Notes under the pieces: model-generated
What the model saw: only the letters and a program-made list of their open reading frames with translations
Database searches by the model: none
Told to the model about the DNA's origin: nothing
Made by a program: the position numbers and the translations under genes
From: Streptomyces alfalfae
GTDB lineage: Bacteria > Actinomycetota > Actinomycetes > Streptomycetales > Streptomycetaceae
NCBI RefSeq assembly: GCF_004127445.1
Contig: NZ_QEXM01000057.1
Location: forward strand, 186,001-250,000
DNA length: 64,000 bases
Direction of reading: 5' to 3'
Part shown: one piece after another, positions 63,796 to 64,000 of the stretch
Layout of the letters: each line of letters starts with the position of its first letter
Position numbering within the stretch: position 1 is the first letter of the stretch

Positions 63796-64000
63796 ATGAC
63801 GTCTTCGACCCCTTCGAACCCCTCTCCCGACTCCTCCTCGGGCGCCACCGGCTCCGCACGTCCCTCCCAGACCGCCCGCCCTTCGCGCCGCGACCGTGCC
63901 GAAGCCCTGCCCGAGGAGATGCGGGAGGCGCTGCGGCGGCGGCTCGCGGGGCGGGCCGGCGGCACCGCCACGGCCGCCCGGCAGGGCATCCCGCGCGCCG
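63796..64000 (+). CDS. Next NRPS subunit, N-terminal start only (partial)
   Basis: ATG 13 bases after the NRPS stop, with TGAGGAAC upstream. A Ser/Pro-rich stretch is followed by RRDRAEALPEEMREALRRRLAGRAGG, the amphipathic helix found at the start of NRPS elongation subunits. It is cut by the window end, so its domains are not visible. The order suggests it continues the peptide after module 5, and a later module carries release. Confidence 0.65.
   Translation, partial: MTSSTPSNPSPDSSSGATGSARPSQTARPSRRDRAEALPEEMREALRRRLAGRAGGTATAARQGIPRA

Noticed and set aside
54609..63989. A 3,126-codon open frame on the minus strand, and others of 1,100-1,950 codons, opposite the NRPS
   Set aside because: These are antisense shadows caused by the high GC third position of the plus-strand NRPS codons. 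They show low-complexity Gly/Val/Asp/Gln/His composition and no domains.

Overview
The window comes from a Streptomyces or close relative. GC is very high with strong third-position bias, many genes start with GTG or are coupled by GTGA/TGATG overlaps, TTA codons are very rare, and the gene families (TipA-like MerR, DUF6194, I36 inhibitor, DUF5825, GH10-CBM2 xylanase) are actinobacterial. The first ~32 kb looks like accessory, chromosome-arm content. The last ~30 kb looks like biosynthetic gene cluster content.

Layout. 1-8.4 kb: an ABC-2 exporter pair, an Rrf2 regulator divergent from an SDR, an ArsR-MFS pair under a 49-bp palindrome, a DUF1963-like gene, a frameshifted P-loop kinase, a PhzF-like gene and an E2 acyltransferase remnant. 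8.6-17.5 kb: a perfect 20-bp hairpin, a secreted I36 inhibitor, ArsR-like and TipA-like regulators, a lamin-tail secreted protein, DUF7660/DUF6194 genes beside a two-HTH MerR protein, a TetR gene and small exported or membrane proteins. 17.6-22.3 kb: an AraC-cupin-GDSL operon, a flavin amine oxidase divergent from a TetR gene, and a DUF6082-like remnant. 22.5-25.2 kb: a compact isoprenoid locus (92-aa protein, polyprenyl diphosphate synthase, DUF2236/Lcp-like oxygenase). 25.3-32.5 kb: a ricin-type lectin, a LacI regulator, a GH10-CBM2 xylanase, a class V aminotransferase-fold enzyme and a family III CoA transferase.

33-41 kb: a probable RiPP operon, which is the most interesting item here. 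It holds an MFS exporter, an S9 peptidase, a 42-aa acidic peptide gene missing from routine ORF calling, a strong hairpin, a cobalamin-type radical SAM C-methyltransferase, a DUF5825 protein and a terminator, followed by a BBE-type flavoenzyme. The peptide carries a Val/Thr/Pro/Phe-rich segment that could be the methylated core.

41.8-64 kb: an NRPS cluster. It holds a P450 and a PBP-type serine hydrolase (candidate trans-acting thioesterase), both with early TTA codons, then a 6,231-aa NRPS with layout A-T / C-A-T-E / C-A-T-E / C-A-T-E / C-A-T and no thioesterase, then the start of the next NRPS subunit, cut by the window end. Whether the RiPP and NRPS parts form one cluster cannot be decided from the sequence.

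All family assignments come from reading motifs by eye; no database search was run.
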